Source: Nguyenibacter vanlangensis (GTDB lineage Bacteria; Pseudomonadota; Alphaproteobacteria; Acetobacterales; Acetobacteraceae). Taken from it: a stretch of 64,000 nucleotides of DNA. The notes under the pieces were generated by a model, which had not been told where the DNA came from, made no database searches, and saw only the letters and a program-made list of their open reading frames with translations. Shown here in pieces: positions 33,575-42,013 of the stretch (its first letter is position 1; each line of letters opens with the position of its first letter). The stretch covers positions 4,667,501-4,731,500 of the forward strand of contig NZ_CP152276.1 in NCBI RefSeq assembly GCF_038719015.1, given 5' to 3'. The position numbers and the translations under genes are program-made.

Positions 33575-34557
33575 ACGGCGCCGTGGTGTCCTTGATCGGC
33601 TGGGGCACCTTTCGGCCATCTCCGATGGAACCAAAGCCAGGCGGACGGCCGGCTGCTGATCCAGCCTTCGAGATGGCGGTTGATCGCCGACATGATGGAG
33701 ACTTCGTCTTCCTTCTGGTTGCCCGACAAGGAGATCCTGAGCGCAGGTTCGCAAACAAGACGAAAACGCGCAGGGTCGATGCGCACGATGCTTACTGGAA
33801 CGATGTTTCTTTCAAAGCGTAATGCGAGATGGGCGATCGCCGGCGCGGTCCATGCCGGGCTTCCAAAAAAGGGGATCTTTATCCCGTCGTTCATTTTCTG
33901 GTCGACCAGAAACCCGACCGTTCCGCCGGCGGACAGATGCGCGATGATGGCTCTGGCCCCCTGACGTCCCTTGGGAAACATTTTGGTTCCGGAACCGGCG
34001 CGTTCCCTGATGCCCTGAATCAACCTGTCGATAACGGGATTGCTGGTCCTGCGGTACACGCCGGCCACGGGCAGGCCAAGTGCGCCGGCGATGGGGAGGA
34101 TCATTTCCCAATTTCCCAAATGCGCCGAAAAGAAGAGCGGTGGATTTCCCCCTTGCCATGCCTGTGCGATACATTCTTCCCCGACGATCTCCCAGCCGGG
34201 ACCGTCCTGGGTACGGCCAAGATTCGGCAGGTGCGGGAATTCGGCGACGACACGACCCAGATTGTCCCACGCGTCACGCATGAGTGCGTCGCGAGACGAT
34301 TCTGCCATTTCCGGAAATGCGATTCTGAGATTATCCAGCGCTATACGGGAAACGGAAAGCACAGGACCGACGGTCCGTGCGAGCATCGCGCCGAGATCGG
34401 AACACCGCGCGGGCCCGAGATATTGGAGCGCGCGGATGGTGCCGCTCAACACCAGACCTTGCACGCCATGCAACAACCGAACAAGGCCGGCCTGGCGGTT
34501 TCCGGAGCGCCGCGGGTATTCAGGACGCTGCAATGCTCTCGATATGTGGGCGTTCAC
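33538..34557 (-). CDS. Lipid A lauroyl/myristoyl acyltransferase-like protein
   Basis: This 339-residue protein contains the LpxL/HtrB-family active-site motif H-x4-E (FFSAHLGNWEMILP) and later family blocks (GTVGFLVDQKMNDGIKIPFF, then RRWPKG near the end). The family adds secondary acyl chains to lipid A or related glycolipids at the inner membrane. No ATG sits at the expected place; the GTG at 34557, with GGAGAG upstream, is the best start, though it is uncertain. The 3' end runs on past the usual WPKG ending and overlaps the convergent SDR gene. Confidence 0.75.
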   Translation of the reverse strand: MNAHISRALQRPEYPRRSGNRQAGLVRLLHGVQGLVLSGTIRALQYLGPARCSDLGAMLARTVGPVLSVSRIALDNLRIAFPEMAESSRDALMRDAWDNLGRVVAEFPHLPNLGRTQDGPGWEIVGEECIAQAWQGGNPPLFFSAHLGNWEMILPIAGALGLPVAGVYRRTSNPVIDRLIQGIRERAGSGTKMFPKGRQGARAIIAHLSAGGTVGFLVDQKMNDGIKIPFFGSPAWTAPAIAHLALRFERNIVPVSIVRIDPARFRLVCEPALRISLSGNQKEDEVSIMSAINRHLEGWISSRPSAWLWFHRRWPKGAPADQGHHGAVHHGTARPSRSR

Positions 34558-35041
34558 GACGGACGTCTCTCCGCTGGAATTCGCTGAAGCCGGGTGTTGT
34601 CCGCGGCGATATTGCCTGGCTCCCCCTGCCGTTTGATGTCGTCTTCCTTTCCGTGCGGCGAGATTGTGTATCGCTTGACACAAACACGACGCAGTCTGAC
34701 ATCGTTTGAGAGCGATCTCCTGGTAGCATGGCGCCATGACGGACATGAGCCCTCTACCCCTTCGTGAACGATGGCGGCGATATTTTCTCTTTCTGCCGAC
34801 TCCGTTGTGCGAACGCCGCAGGTACAAGACCGGCGTTCCGGAGCGCTGAGCCGCCGGATATCGTCAAATCTTCTTATTGAAACAAGAGCTTGTCTCGGAT
34901 GCCCGCTTGCCGGGCGTGGACGGCTGCCGGGTGTCCGTCTTGTGGTTCGGCCGGTCCCGATGGCCGTTTTCGGGTAGACGCCGCAATGATCGAACGGCGG
35001 CCTCCAATTCGCAACCTATTCGGAGACGAACTGTGTTTATC
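34558..35041. other. Intergenic stretch before lipoprotein gene
   Basis: No supported gene. It lies between the divergently transcribed acyltransferase and lipoprotein genes and must hold both promoters. A 37-codon frame at 34736-34849 starts MTDMSPLPLRERWRRYFLFL, but has no clear ribosome site and no known homologue, so it is not called. Confidence 0.5.
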
Positions 35042-35812
35042 ATGAAAAACAAATATCGAGGATATAGAGATTTATGCCGTTATACATTGATCGTGCTCGG
35101 TGCTTTCGGCGGGAGCGCGGTGCTTGTCGGATGCACGGATGACCCCAGAAAATATCAAAACCTGCAATCGTCCCCTCAATTGTCCTTGCAGAAAAGCAGC
35201 GAGTTCAAATGGCAATATTTGGATCCGGACGCTGATTTTTCAAAATATAAATCGGCGATGATCGATCCGGTCGAGATTTACCGCGGTTCGGACGCACAGT
35301 TCGGTAGCACGTCGAAGAATGACCGCGTCTATATGGCAAACTATATAGATAAGACCTTCCCGAAGGAGATCGGTAAAAAATACACGCTTGTCCATTCGGC
35401 TGATTCGCGCACTCTTCGCTTTCATGTCACGTTAACGGGGGTGAAGAAAAGTATTCCCGTTTTGTCGACGATTTCGCATATATCAAGTGTCGGTCTGGTT
35501 ACAAATGCGGGGATGCAGGCTGCTGGGGGGAACGGGACTGCCTATGGTGCGGTCTATTATGCCGTCGAGGTGTATGATGCCCAAACGTCGCGCCTTCTTT
35601 ACGCTCAGGTGACGGTACAAACACCGGACGCCTTGGACCCGACGGTTAGTTTCGGTTATCTGGACGCCGCGCGCGAGGGCGTGCGCATCGGTGCGCATCA
35701 TCTTGTGCAGAAACTGGAGAAACTGTCCAAGCAGGAACATACGACCATCGTCGAGAAAACGGGCGATATCGGCGAGGCCAAGGGGGCGCGGCGTGGCCAG
35801 GGAGGGGCGTGA
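35042..35812 (+). CDS. DUF3313-type lipoprotein
   Basis: This 256-residue protein has a basic start, a hydrophobic stretch (YTLIVLGAFGGSAVL) and a lipobox-like VLVGC, so it is probably anchored by Cys in the outer or inner membrane facing the periplasm. The mature part (FKWQYLDPDADFSKYKSAMI, then YYAVEVYDAQTSRLLYAQVT) matches the general DUF3313 pattern. Codon use is less GC-rich than in the neighbours to the right. Function is unknown. It converges with the chemoreceptor gene. Confidence 0.8.
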   Translation: MKNKYRGYRDLCRYTLIVLGAFGGSAVLVGCTDDPRKYQNLQSSPQLSLQKSSEFKWQYLDPDADFSKYKSAMIDPVEIYRGSDAQFGSTSKNDRVYMANYIDKTFPKEIGKKYTLVHSADSRTLRFHVTLTGVKKSIPVLSTISHISSVGLVTNAGMQAAGGNGTAYGAVYYAVEVYDAQTSRLLYAQVTVQTPDALDPTVSFGYLDAAREGVRIGAHHLVQKLEKLSKQEHTTIVEKTGDIGEAKGARRGQGGA

Positions 35813-35850
35813 CGGGGCGATCCGCCCCCGACGATCGCCCGTGTCTCCGC

Positions 35851-38097
35851 TTAGCGGCCTGTTGATCTCGGGCGGTCCTGGATCAGTTTTGCGAGATCGA
35901 TGATTTCGCCCTGTCGCATTCGAATGGAGGCGCCTTCGCGCGCCGGCAGTTTGAAGTGTGTGATCAGTTCCATCAGCTTTTGCGTCTCGCCTGTCAGGCT
36001 TCGCGATGACGAACGTGAATTGTCGGCTATGGACGCGTTTTTCTGGGTGGTCTGATCCATGACATTCACGGCGGTGGTGACCTCCCTGAGGCTGGAGGAT
36101 TGTTCGCGCGCGCTGTGAACGATCGTGTCCAGTTTCTCCTCCATTGTCGCGACGAGGCCGGAAATATCCTGCAGCGCGCGCTCGGTGTCCCGCACGCATG
36201 TCGCGCCGGCATGAATGTCCTCGACCGTCTTGTTCACCAGGCGGCTGATGCCCTTGGCGGCCTCGGCGCTGCGCTGGGCAAGGCTGCGGACCTCGCTGGC
36301 CACGACGGCGAAGCCTTTTCCCGCATTGCCCGCGCTGGCGGCCTCGATACTGGCATTGAGGGCCAGGATATTGGTCTGGAACGCGATGTCTTCGATCATT
36401 TCCACGATGGCGACGACTTCGGCGGAGCTTGTCTCGATGCGCTGCATGGCCTCGCGGGTCTTGCCCATGATTTCCGAAGACGCTTCGGCGGAGCGGCAGG
36501 CTTTCATGCCGATGGCCCGGGTATGGGTGATGATGTCCTCGGAATGAGAGACGTTCCTGGAAATCTGGTTTATCGCGGAGGTTGTTTCTTCAAGGGCGGC
36601 GGCCTGCTGCTCCGTTCGCCTGGCGAGTTCCTCCGCACCGCCGGAGACGGCCTGGCTGCCTTTCCCGATGATGCCGACCGCGTCGGAAATACTCCCGATG
36701 GCCAAAGCGAGCTGCTGGATCGACTGGTTGAAATTGTCGCGCAGGGGTTCGAACTCCTGGGGCAGGGTATCATGGATACGGACCGAGAGATCGCCGCCGG
36801 CCAGGGCGTCCAGCCCGGTGCCGATCGTTTCGATGACCCGGTTGCCGTCCTTGAGCCTCTTTTCGTCTTCCTGGCGGCGCTTGGCCTGCATCAGTTCGTT
36901 CTGGCGGCGCGCCTGCCGGGATTCGGCGTCGGCCTGCTGTGCCTTGAGAAGGGATTCGCGAAAGCTCTCGAGCCCGCGTGCCATGGCGCCGATTTCGTCC
37001 GATCGCCGCGCCCCGTATACCGTCACGTCATATTGGCCGTGTTCCAGTTCCGCGACTGAGCGCAGGAGGTTGCGCAAGGGGGTGCTGAGCAACCTGTCGA
37101 ACGTGACCCACATCAGCACGATGGACAGGATAATCAGCGTCACGCCCGGAACGACAAGGGAAAAGACGGTATTCCATACGGGCTTGGTGACGGCATCGGA
37201 CGGCACGTCGACGACGAGGGTCCAATATATGCCGAAATCGTCAATTCTGATCGGCACGACAATGCGGTCCGCCGCGCCGCCGTCGAAGCCCCGCATGATG
37301 GTCAGCTTGTGCTGGGCCATGGCGTTTTGCATGTCTGGAGTGGCATCGTCATGTTTCATCGTCAGGGATGGGTCGGGATTGACGATCCAGACGCCCTGAT
37401 CCGAGAGAAGGGAAACGGTCGAGCCCTGGGTGACGTGAACGCTTTTCAAGAGCGGGGCCAGCCAGCCGAGCGGGATGTCCGCGCCGATGACGGCGATTCT
37501 CTTGCCGTCGAACGTGATGGGGTAGGTGGGCGATACCATCGGAACCCCTGAATCCGCATCGATATACGGTTCGAGACCCTCCAGATTTCCGGTCTTTATA
37601 ATATTGTAAAATACATTGCTGTAATGCAGCGGCGGGGTGGTGATCGAGACCTTGCCGTCGGGGCCGCGGACGGCGTAGGGGAAGAATGTGTCGTGGCGAT
37701 CCGCGACCGGGCCGCCGGGAAAATGCGAGGCTTCGCCCTCGTGGGGGGCTTCCTTGACGTCCATGCCGTAAATATTGGGGAAGAGACGCATGGTTTCGGA
37801 CAAATTGTCGATGACGAACTGTCTGGTCAGCACCCCGGACCGATGGGCGGATTCGATGGTGCCCCGCAGACTGCGCACGACGGTGTTCTGCGCGGCGAGC
37901 GCCTGTACGATCTGCTGCGCCAGGATCTGGCTTTTTGAAATGGCCTGGGAATAGATGGTCTTTTCGACCTGCGCTTTCATCAGCCTGGCGGACAGGGCGA
38001 CGGCAACGATCTGGATGACGACAAAGGACAGCCCGCATATCATGATGATTTTCGTCGACAGGGAGCGACGGGATGGCGCATTTGACGATGCCGTCAT
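35851..38097 (-). CDS. Methyl-accepting chemotaxis protein with dCache sensor
   Basis: This 748-residue receptor has an N-terminal membrane helix (IIMICGLSFVVIQIVAVALS, about 17-36), a large periplasmic dCache-like domain, a second membrane helix (VVPGVTLIILSIVLMWVTF), a HAMP region, and a signalling coiled coil whose hairpin tip reads IAFQTNILALNASIEAA. AAGG precedes the ATG at 38097; an upstream extension is unlikely. No che genes are nearby, so it is an orphan receptor working with a distant array. The dCache ligand is probably a small organic acid or amino acid, but this is not shown. Confidence 0.92.
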   Translation of the reverse strand: MTASSNAPSRRSLSTKIIMICGLSFVVIQIVAVALSARLMKAQVEKTIYSQAISKSQILAQQIVQALAAQNTVVRSLRGTIESAHRSGVLTRQFVIDNLSETMRLFPNIYGMDVKEAPHEGEASHFPGGPVADRHDTFFPYAVRGPDGKVSITTPPLHYSNVFYNIIKTGNLEGLEPYIDADSGVPMVSPTYPITFDGKRIAVIGADIPLGWLAPLLKSVHVTQGSTVSLLSDQGVWIVNPDPSLTMKHDDATPDMQNAMAQHKLTIMRGFDGGAADRIVVPIRIDDFGIYWTLVVDVPSDAVTKPVWNTVFSLVVPGVTLIILSIVLMWVTFDRLLSTPLRNLLRSVAELEHGQYDVTVYGARRSDEIGAMARGLESFRESLLKAQQADAESRQARRQNELMQAKRRQEDEKRLKDGNRVIETIGTGLDALAGGDLSVRIHDTLPQEFEPLRDNFNQSIQQLALAIGSISDAVGIIGKGSQAVSGGAEELARRTEQQAAALEETTSAINQISRNVSHSEDIITHTRAIGMKACRSAEASSEIMGKTREAMQRIETSSAEVVAIVEMIEDIAFQTNILALNASIEAASAGNAGKGFAVVASEVRSLAQRSAEAAKGISRLVNKTVEDIHAGATCVRDTERALQDISGLVATMEEKLDTIVHSAREQSSSLREVTTAVNVMDQTTQKNASIADNSRSSSRSLTGETQKLMELITHFKLPAREGASIRMRQGEIIDLAKLIQDRPRSTGR

Positions 38098-38650
38098 GAA
38101 AATAATCCTTCGACGCAATGGAAAGACGCCATTTCGTTGATGTTCGTGGAAAATATCGGGCGTCCTGGTCGTTGTACGCAGGAGCGGATCTTCTCGGCCC
38201 ACATGTCAGGTCAGGCTCTTGGGAATTTCGCCAGAATTTACCGTTAGTTAAGGTTGCGATTCAGTCATATCGGCCGCGGAAGGTCAACGAATTTTTCACG
38301 ACTGCGACTGTGGAATATTATGGAAAATAAAATATAGTTTAATTTTATAGTCTGAAATCTTGAACCGTCCATTTTCCGATTATTGTAACAACCCATATAG
38401 GGCGGGGCGGTGGCGCGAGGCCGTTCGATATGCTTCGCCTGTGATTTTTCTTCACAGATATTGTGGTGGATCGATGGGTTATCGAGGGCTCGGACATGGC
38501 CTATCTTCGGGGCCGGATTGCCTTGCATGCGGCATCGCGTTGGCGCCTGAATATCAAGATTGCTCCATGGAGGTCGTGAACGCGCATGGGCCCGCCTGGA
38601 ATTGAAGCGGTCTGGGATCGAGCGGGTGTGGAAGTGGGGAGAATAGTGTG
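38098..38650. other. Intergenic stretch between chemoreceptor and MFS genes
   Basis: About 550 bases without a supported gene. It is AT-rich near 38280-38400 and holds the promoters of the divergent chemoreceptor and MFS genes. No inverted repeat or RNA-like element stands out. Base composition changes here, from moderate GC on the left to very high GC on the right. Confidence 0.55.
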
Positions 38651-39859
38651 ATGAACGGATCGGTTTCCCGTGGTTCCGCGGCCGAGGCGGGGGCGGGTTT
38701 CAACTGGCCGCTGCTGGCGCTTGCCGTCGGCGCCTTCGGTATCGGTACCACGGAATTCACGCCGATGGGCCTGCTGCCGGTGATCGCCCAGGGGGTGGAC
38801 GTGTCCATTCCCTCGGCCGGGCTGCTGGTCAGCGCCTATGCGGTCGGCGTCATGGTCGGTGCGCCGTTCATGACGCTTGCCTTCAGCCGTTTCGGCAAGC
38901 GCACCGCGCTGATGCTGCTGATGGGGATCTTCACCATCGGCAACCTCCTCTCGGCGCTGGCCCCGGATTATTACACGCTGCTGGCGTCGCGGCTGGTCAC
39001 CAGCCTCAATCACGGGGCCTTCTTCGGCCTGGGCGCGATCGTCGCGGCGAGCGTGGTGCCGCAGGAGAAGCAGGCCAGCGCCGTGGCCACCATGTTCATG
39101 GGGCTGACCATCGCGAATATCGGCGGCGTTCCGGCGGCGACCTGGGTCGGCCAGCAGGTGGGCTGGCGCGCGGCCTTCGCCGGGACGGCAGGGTTGGGTC
39201 TTCTCGCCATCGTCTCGCTGTGGCTGGCGCTGCCGCGGGGTGAGCCGGGCGAAATGCCGGACATCCGGCGCGAACTCGGCGTGCTGGTCCGTCCGGCCGT
39301 GCTGCTGGCCATGGCGACGACGGTGATGGGCGCCGGCGCGATGTTCACGCTCTATACCTATGTTTCCCCCGTCCTGGCCGATCTTGCGGGGGCGTCGCGG
39401 ACGTTCGTGACGATCGCCCTGGTGCTGATCGGTGTCGGCTTCACCATCGGCAACGGCTTGGGCGGCCGGCTCGCCGACTGGTCGCTCGACGGGGCGACCA
39501 AGATCTTCCTGGCGGCGCTGGCCGCGATCATGCTGGGGCTGCCGCTGGTGCTGACGAGCCATGTCGGCGCGGCGGCCGGCCTGCTGGTCTGGGGGGCGGC
39601 GACCTTCGCCATCGTGCCGCCGGTGCAGATGCGGGTGATGCAGGCGGCGGCCGAGGCGCCCGGCCTGGCCTCGTCGATCAATGTCGGCGCCTTCAACCTG
39701 GGCAACGCGCTTGGTGCCGCGGTCGGGGGTGCGGTGATCCGCCTCGATTTGGGCTATGCGGCCGTTCCGGTCGCCGGCGGCCTGCTTGCGGCGGCGGGGC
39801 TGGCGCTGGTGCTGGCCGGCGGTCGCGAGGAGCGTCGGCTGGCATCCTGCGATGCCTGA
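38651..39859 (+). CDS. MFS transporter (AraJ/YdhP-like)
   Basis: This 402-residue protein with twelve predicted membrane segments has the GIGTTEFTPMGLLPVIAQ signature of the AraJ/NepI/YdhP efflux group, the same group as the gene at 22317 but clearly a different member. The start is ATG 38651; a GTG directly in front (38648) would add one residue. The next gene, csaA, follows by 84 bases on the same strand. The substrate is unknown; sugars, purine nucleosides or drugs are known for relatives. Confidence 0.87.
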   Translation: MNGSVSRGSAAEAGAGFNWPLLALAVGAFGIGTTEFTPMGLLPVIAQGVDVSIPSAGLLVSAYAVGVMVGAPFMTLAFSRFGKRTALMLLMGIFTIGNLLSALAPDYYTLLASRLVTSLNHGAFFGLGAIVAASVVPQEKQASAVATMFMGLTIANIGGVPAATWVGQQVGWRAAFAGTAGLGLLAIVSLWLALPRGEPGEMPDIRRELGVLVRPAVLLAMATTVMGAGAMFTLYTYVSPVLADLAGASRTFVTIALVLIGVGFTIGNGLGGRLADWSLDGATKIFLAALAAIMLGLPLVLTSHVGAAAGLLVWGAATFAIVPPVQMRVMQAAAEAPGLASSINVGAFNLGNALGAAVGGAVIRLDLGYAAVPVAGGLLAAAGLALVLAGGREERRLASCDA

Positions 39860-39943
39860 CGCCGGGCAAGGGGGAGCGTGCACGGAACGTCGCGATGGGG
39901 TAATGTTTCGGCAACGTGAACAAAGCTGGCGGGGCCGATAGCC

Positions 39944-40294
39944 ATGGACCAAGGTTTTGAGGCGATTTCCTGGGCGGATTTCGCGAAGGTGGAATTGCGG
40001 GTCGGCAGGATTGTCAAGGCGGAGGCCTTTCCCGCGGCGCGGAAGCCGGCCTATATCCTGCATGTCGATTTCGGGCCGGAGATCGGGGTGCGCAAATCGA
40101 GCGCGCAGATCACCAGACTGTATACGCCCGAGACCCTGGTCGGGCGGCTGATCGTGGGGGTGGTGAATTTTCCGCCCAAGCAGATCGGACCGATCCGGTC
40201 GGAATGCCTGGTGACCGGGTTTCACAATGAAGATGGCGATGTCGTGCTGTGCGTGCCGGATGGCGTTGTGCCGCCGGGGACGAAGCTGTGCTGA
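39944..40294 (+). CDS. csaA: CsaA-type tRNA-binding-domain protein
   Basis: This 116-residue protein is a single tRNA-binding OB fold (tRNA_bind): VELRVGRIVKAEAFP, AYILHVDFG and IGVRKSSAQITRLY, followed by VGVVNFPPKQIGPIRSE. Length and motifs match CsaA, a dimeric chaperone-like protein associated with protein export in Bacillus and common in bacteria. It lies after the MFS gene on the plus strand and converges with the AstE-like gene. Confidence 0.93.
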   Translation: MDQGFEAISWADFAKVELRVGRIVKAEAFPAARKPAYILHVDFGPEIGVRKSSAQITRLYTPETLVGRLIVGVVNFPPKQIGPIRSECLVTGFHNEDGDVVLCVPDGVVPPGTKLC

Positions 40295-40342
40295 CGCCGT
40301 CCCGGCATGACCTTGCGACGCGCCGAGGGCGGATGGCGCGGG

Positions 40343-41521
40343 TCAGTCGGTCAGGAGATGGCCCGTGCGGTCGGCGAGCGGTATTTTTCCTGCGATCTTG
40401 CCGATGATCTTGCCGGGCCAGGCGCAGGTCTGGCTGTGGCGGGCGAAGAATAGGCCGTCGGTCGCGGCCAGCACGTCGATGCTCTGTCCCAGCGGATCGA
40501 TCACGGTGGCCACCACGTCGCCGGTCCGCACCTGGTCGCCCAGCCTGGCGCGATAGGCCACGAGGCCCGCGATCGGGGCCTTGACCTGCTGCATCGCCGC
40601 GAGCGGCGTGGCGTCGCAGGACAGGCGGGGCAGGGGGTCGGGCGCGTCCGGCCGGTCGATCAGGCCGCGCCGTTCGAGGATGCGGTAGAGGGCGGCCGCC
40701 TGGTCCTGGGCCATGCCGAGATCGACATCGTCGTTGCTGCCCAGTTCCAGCGTCGCGGCGGCGCAGGCGGGGGGGATCGCGGCGTCGGGGAAGCGTCGCG
40801 CCAGGTCCTGCCATGGGAGGCTGCAGGCCTCGTCGAACGGGTTGCCGCCGGAGATGTCGGCCAGCAGCACCGCGCGCGCGTCGATTTCGGCGGCGATGTC
40901 GCGCATCTGCGGCCAGAGCGGCGTGCCGACATACATATGGCGCTGGGCCTGGTTGTCGGCATGCAGATCCAGCACCAGGTCGGCGTCGTGCGCGAGGGTG
41001 AGCAGGCGATGGCGCAGTCCGTCGAGCGCCGTCGCCGGCCGCATCGCCGCCAGTGCCTCGGCCATCGCGGCACGGATGCGCGCGACATTCGCCGCCGCGT
41101 CGCCGTCCAGGCGGCCCGCCAGAATCCTGGACGCAAGAGCGGCCAGGTCGGGATAGCCGCGGTTGAAATTGCCGCCGGACGCGGTTTCGGCGCGTCCGAG
41201 CAGGAAGCCCTGCCGCCATTGCGTCAGGCCGATCGGGTTGGCCTGCGGCAATATGAGGATCTCGCCGCGCAGCCGGCCGCGGGCGGCGGCTTCGTCGAGC
41301 AGCCGGCGCAGGAAATACAGTGCCAGCATGCCGGGAAATTCATCGGCGTGGAGCCCGGCCTGGAGATGCGCCTTGGGCCGGGCGCCCGGCGTGCCGTAGC
41401 GGAAGACCGTCACGGTATGGACGTGGCCCGCCGCGTCGGGGGGCAGGGAATAAAGCTGCCGCGTGGCGGCGGCCGAGGGCTCGCCTGCCGCCGGGGGCGG
41501 GGTGTCGGCGGGGAATGGCAT
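40343..41521 (-). CDS. AstE/AspA-type zinc deacylase (M14-like) in cyanophycin locus
   Basis: This 392-residue protein has the zinc-peptidase-like core of the succinylglutamate desuccinylase/aspartoacylase family. The metal-binding H-x-x-E is in LQAGLHADEFPG, a later metal His in LVLDLHADNQAQ, and a substrate-binding segment in ASGGNFNRGYPDL. A C-terminal beta barrel of about 70 residues (VKAPIAGLVAYRARLGDQVR) is lipoyl-like. AAGGACGG precedes the ATG. It is the last gene of the operon with cyanophycin synthetase and cyanophycinase. The family removes acyl groups from amino acids such as aspartate or glutamate, so a role on the beta-Asp-Arg dipeptides released by cyanophycinase is attractive but unproven. 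Confidence 0.85.
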   Translation of the reverse strand: MPFPADTPPPAAGEPSAAATRQLYSLPPDAAGHVHTVTVFRYGTPGARPKAHLQAGLHADEFPGMLALYFLRRLLDEAAARGRLRGEILILPQANPIGLTQWRQGFLLGRAETASGGNFNRGYPDLAALASRILAGRLDGDAAANVARIRAAMAEALAAMRPATALDGLRHRLLTLAHDADLVLDLHADNQAQRHMYVGTPLWPQMRDIAAEIDARAVLLADISGGNPFDEACSLPWQDLARRFPDAAIPPACAAATLELGSNDDVDLGMAQDQAAALYRILERRGLIDRPDAPDPLPRLSCDATPLAAMQQVKAPIAGLVAYRARLGDQVRTGDVVATVIDPLGQSIDVLAATDGLFFARHSQTCAWPGKIIGKIAGKIPLADRTGHLLTD

Positions 41522-41532
41522 GCGTCCGTCCT

Positions 41533-41964
41533 TCAGACCTCGGAATCCACGTCGCCGGTGGTGTCGCGACTTTGGAGGCCGGGGAGGCCGGGGAGAGCGG
41601 CCAGGGCGTCGTCGATGCGGAACATCTCCATCTCGTAATAGGCGGCGCAGGCGGCGTTCAGGCAGTGCACGACGTCCGGCGCGGCCATGTTGCCCGCGGC
41701 CTCACCCGCGAGCGGGACCAGCTTGGAGCCCGGCGGCATGTCGCGCAGTTCGATGTCATGCGCGTCCAGGAACGAAGCGACGGCGTTCTGCGTCTCGGCA
41801 TGGGTCTTGCCGGGCTCGTCGGGCTTGCCGAGGGCGAGCACGGTTTCGACCACCGCGAGCGGGGTGGTCATGCGTTTCCAGTCCGCCTGGATCGCGGGGG
41901 CCAGCTTCCGGGCCAGGGCCTCGTCGGACAGCAGGGCGGTCAGGGCCTGGGAATCGAAATACAT
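41533..41964 (-). CDS. PIN-like small protein in cyanophycin operon
   Basis: This 143-residue protein starts MYFDSQALTALLSDEALARK, with the early Asp of PIN domains, a central TPLAVVETVLALGKP carrying a conserved Glu, and later acidic positions in DVVHCLNAACAAYYEMEMFR. This is the VapC outline, but no antitoxin gene accompanies it; the neighbours are the cyanophycinase (49 bases upstream) and the AstE-like gene (11 bases downstream). The C-terminus is an acidic tail. It may be a true ribonuclease, a dead PIN fold with a structural role, or simply carried with the operon. No function is assigned. Confidence 0.6.
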   Translation of the reverse strand: MYFDSQALTALLSDEALARKLAPAIQADWKRMTTPLAVVETVLALGKPDEPGKTHAETQNAVASFLDAHDIELRDMPPGSKLVPLAGEAAGNMAAPDVVHCLNAACAAYYEMEMFRIDDALAALPGLPGLQSRDTTGDVDSEV

Positions 41965-42013
41965 GGCTGAACCTTTCTTCTCTTCCTGTGGTGCGTTTCT
42001 TCCGCCGGTCCGT

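Noticed and set aside
34736..34849. Possible 37-residue protein beginning MTDMSPLPLRERWRRYFLFL
   Set aside because: No clear ribosome site, no repeat of the pattern elsewhere in the window and no known family; kept only as a note in the intergenic entry.
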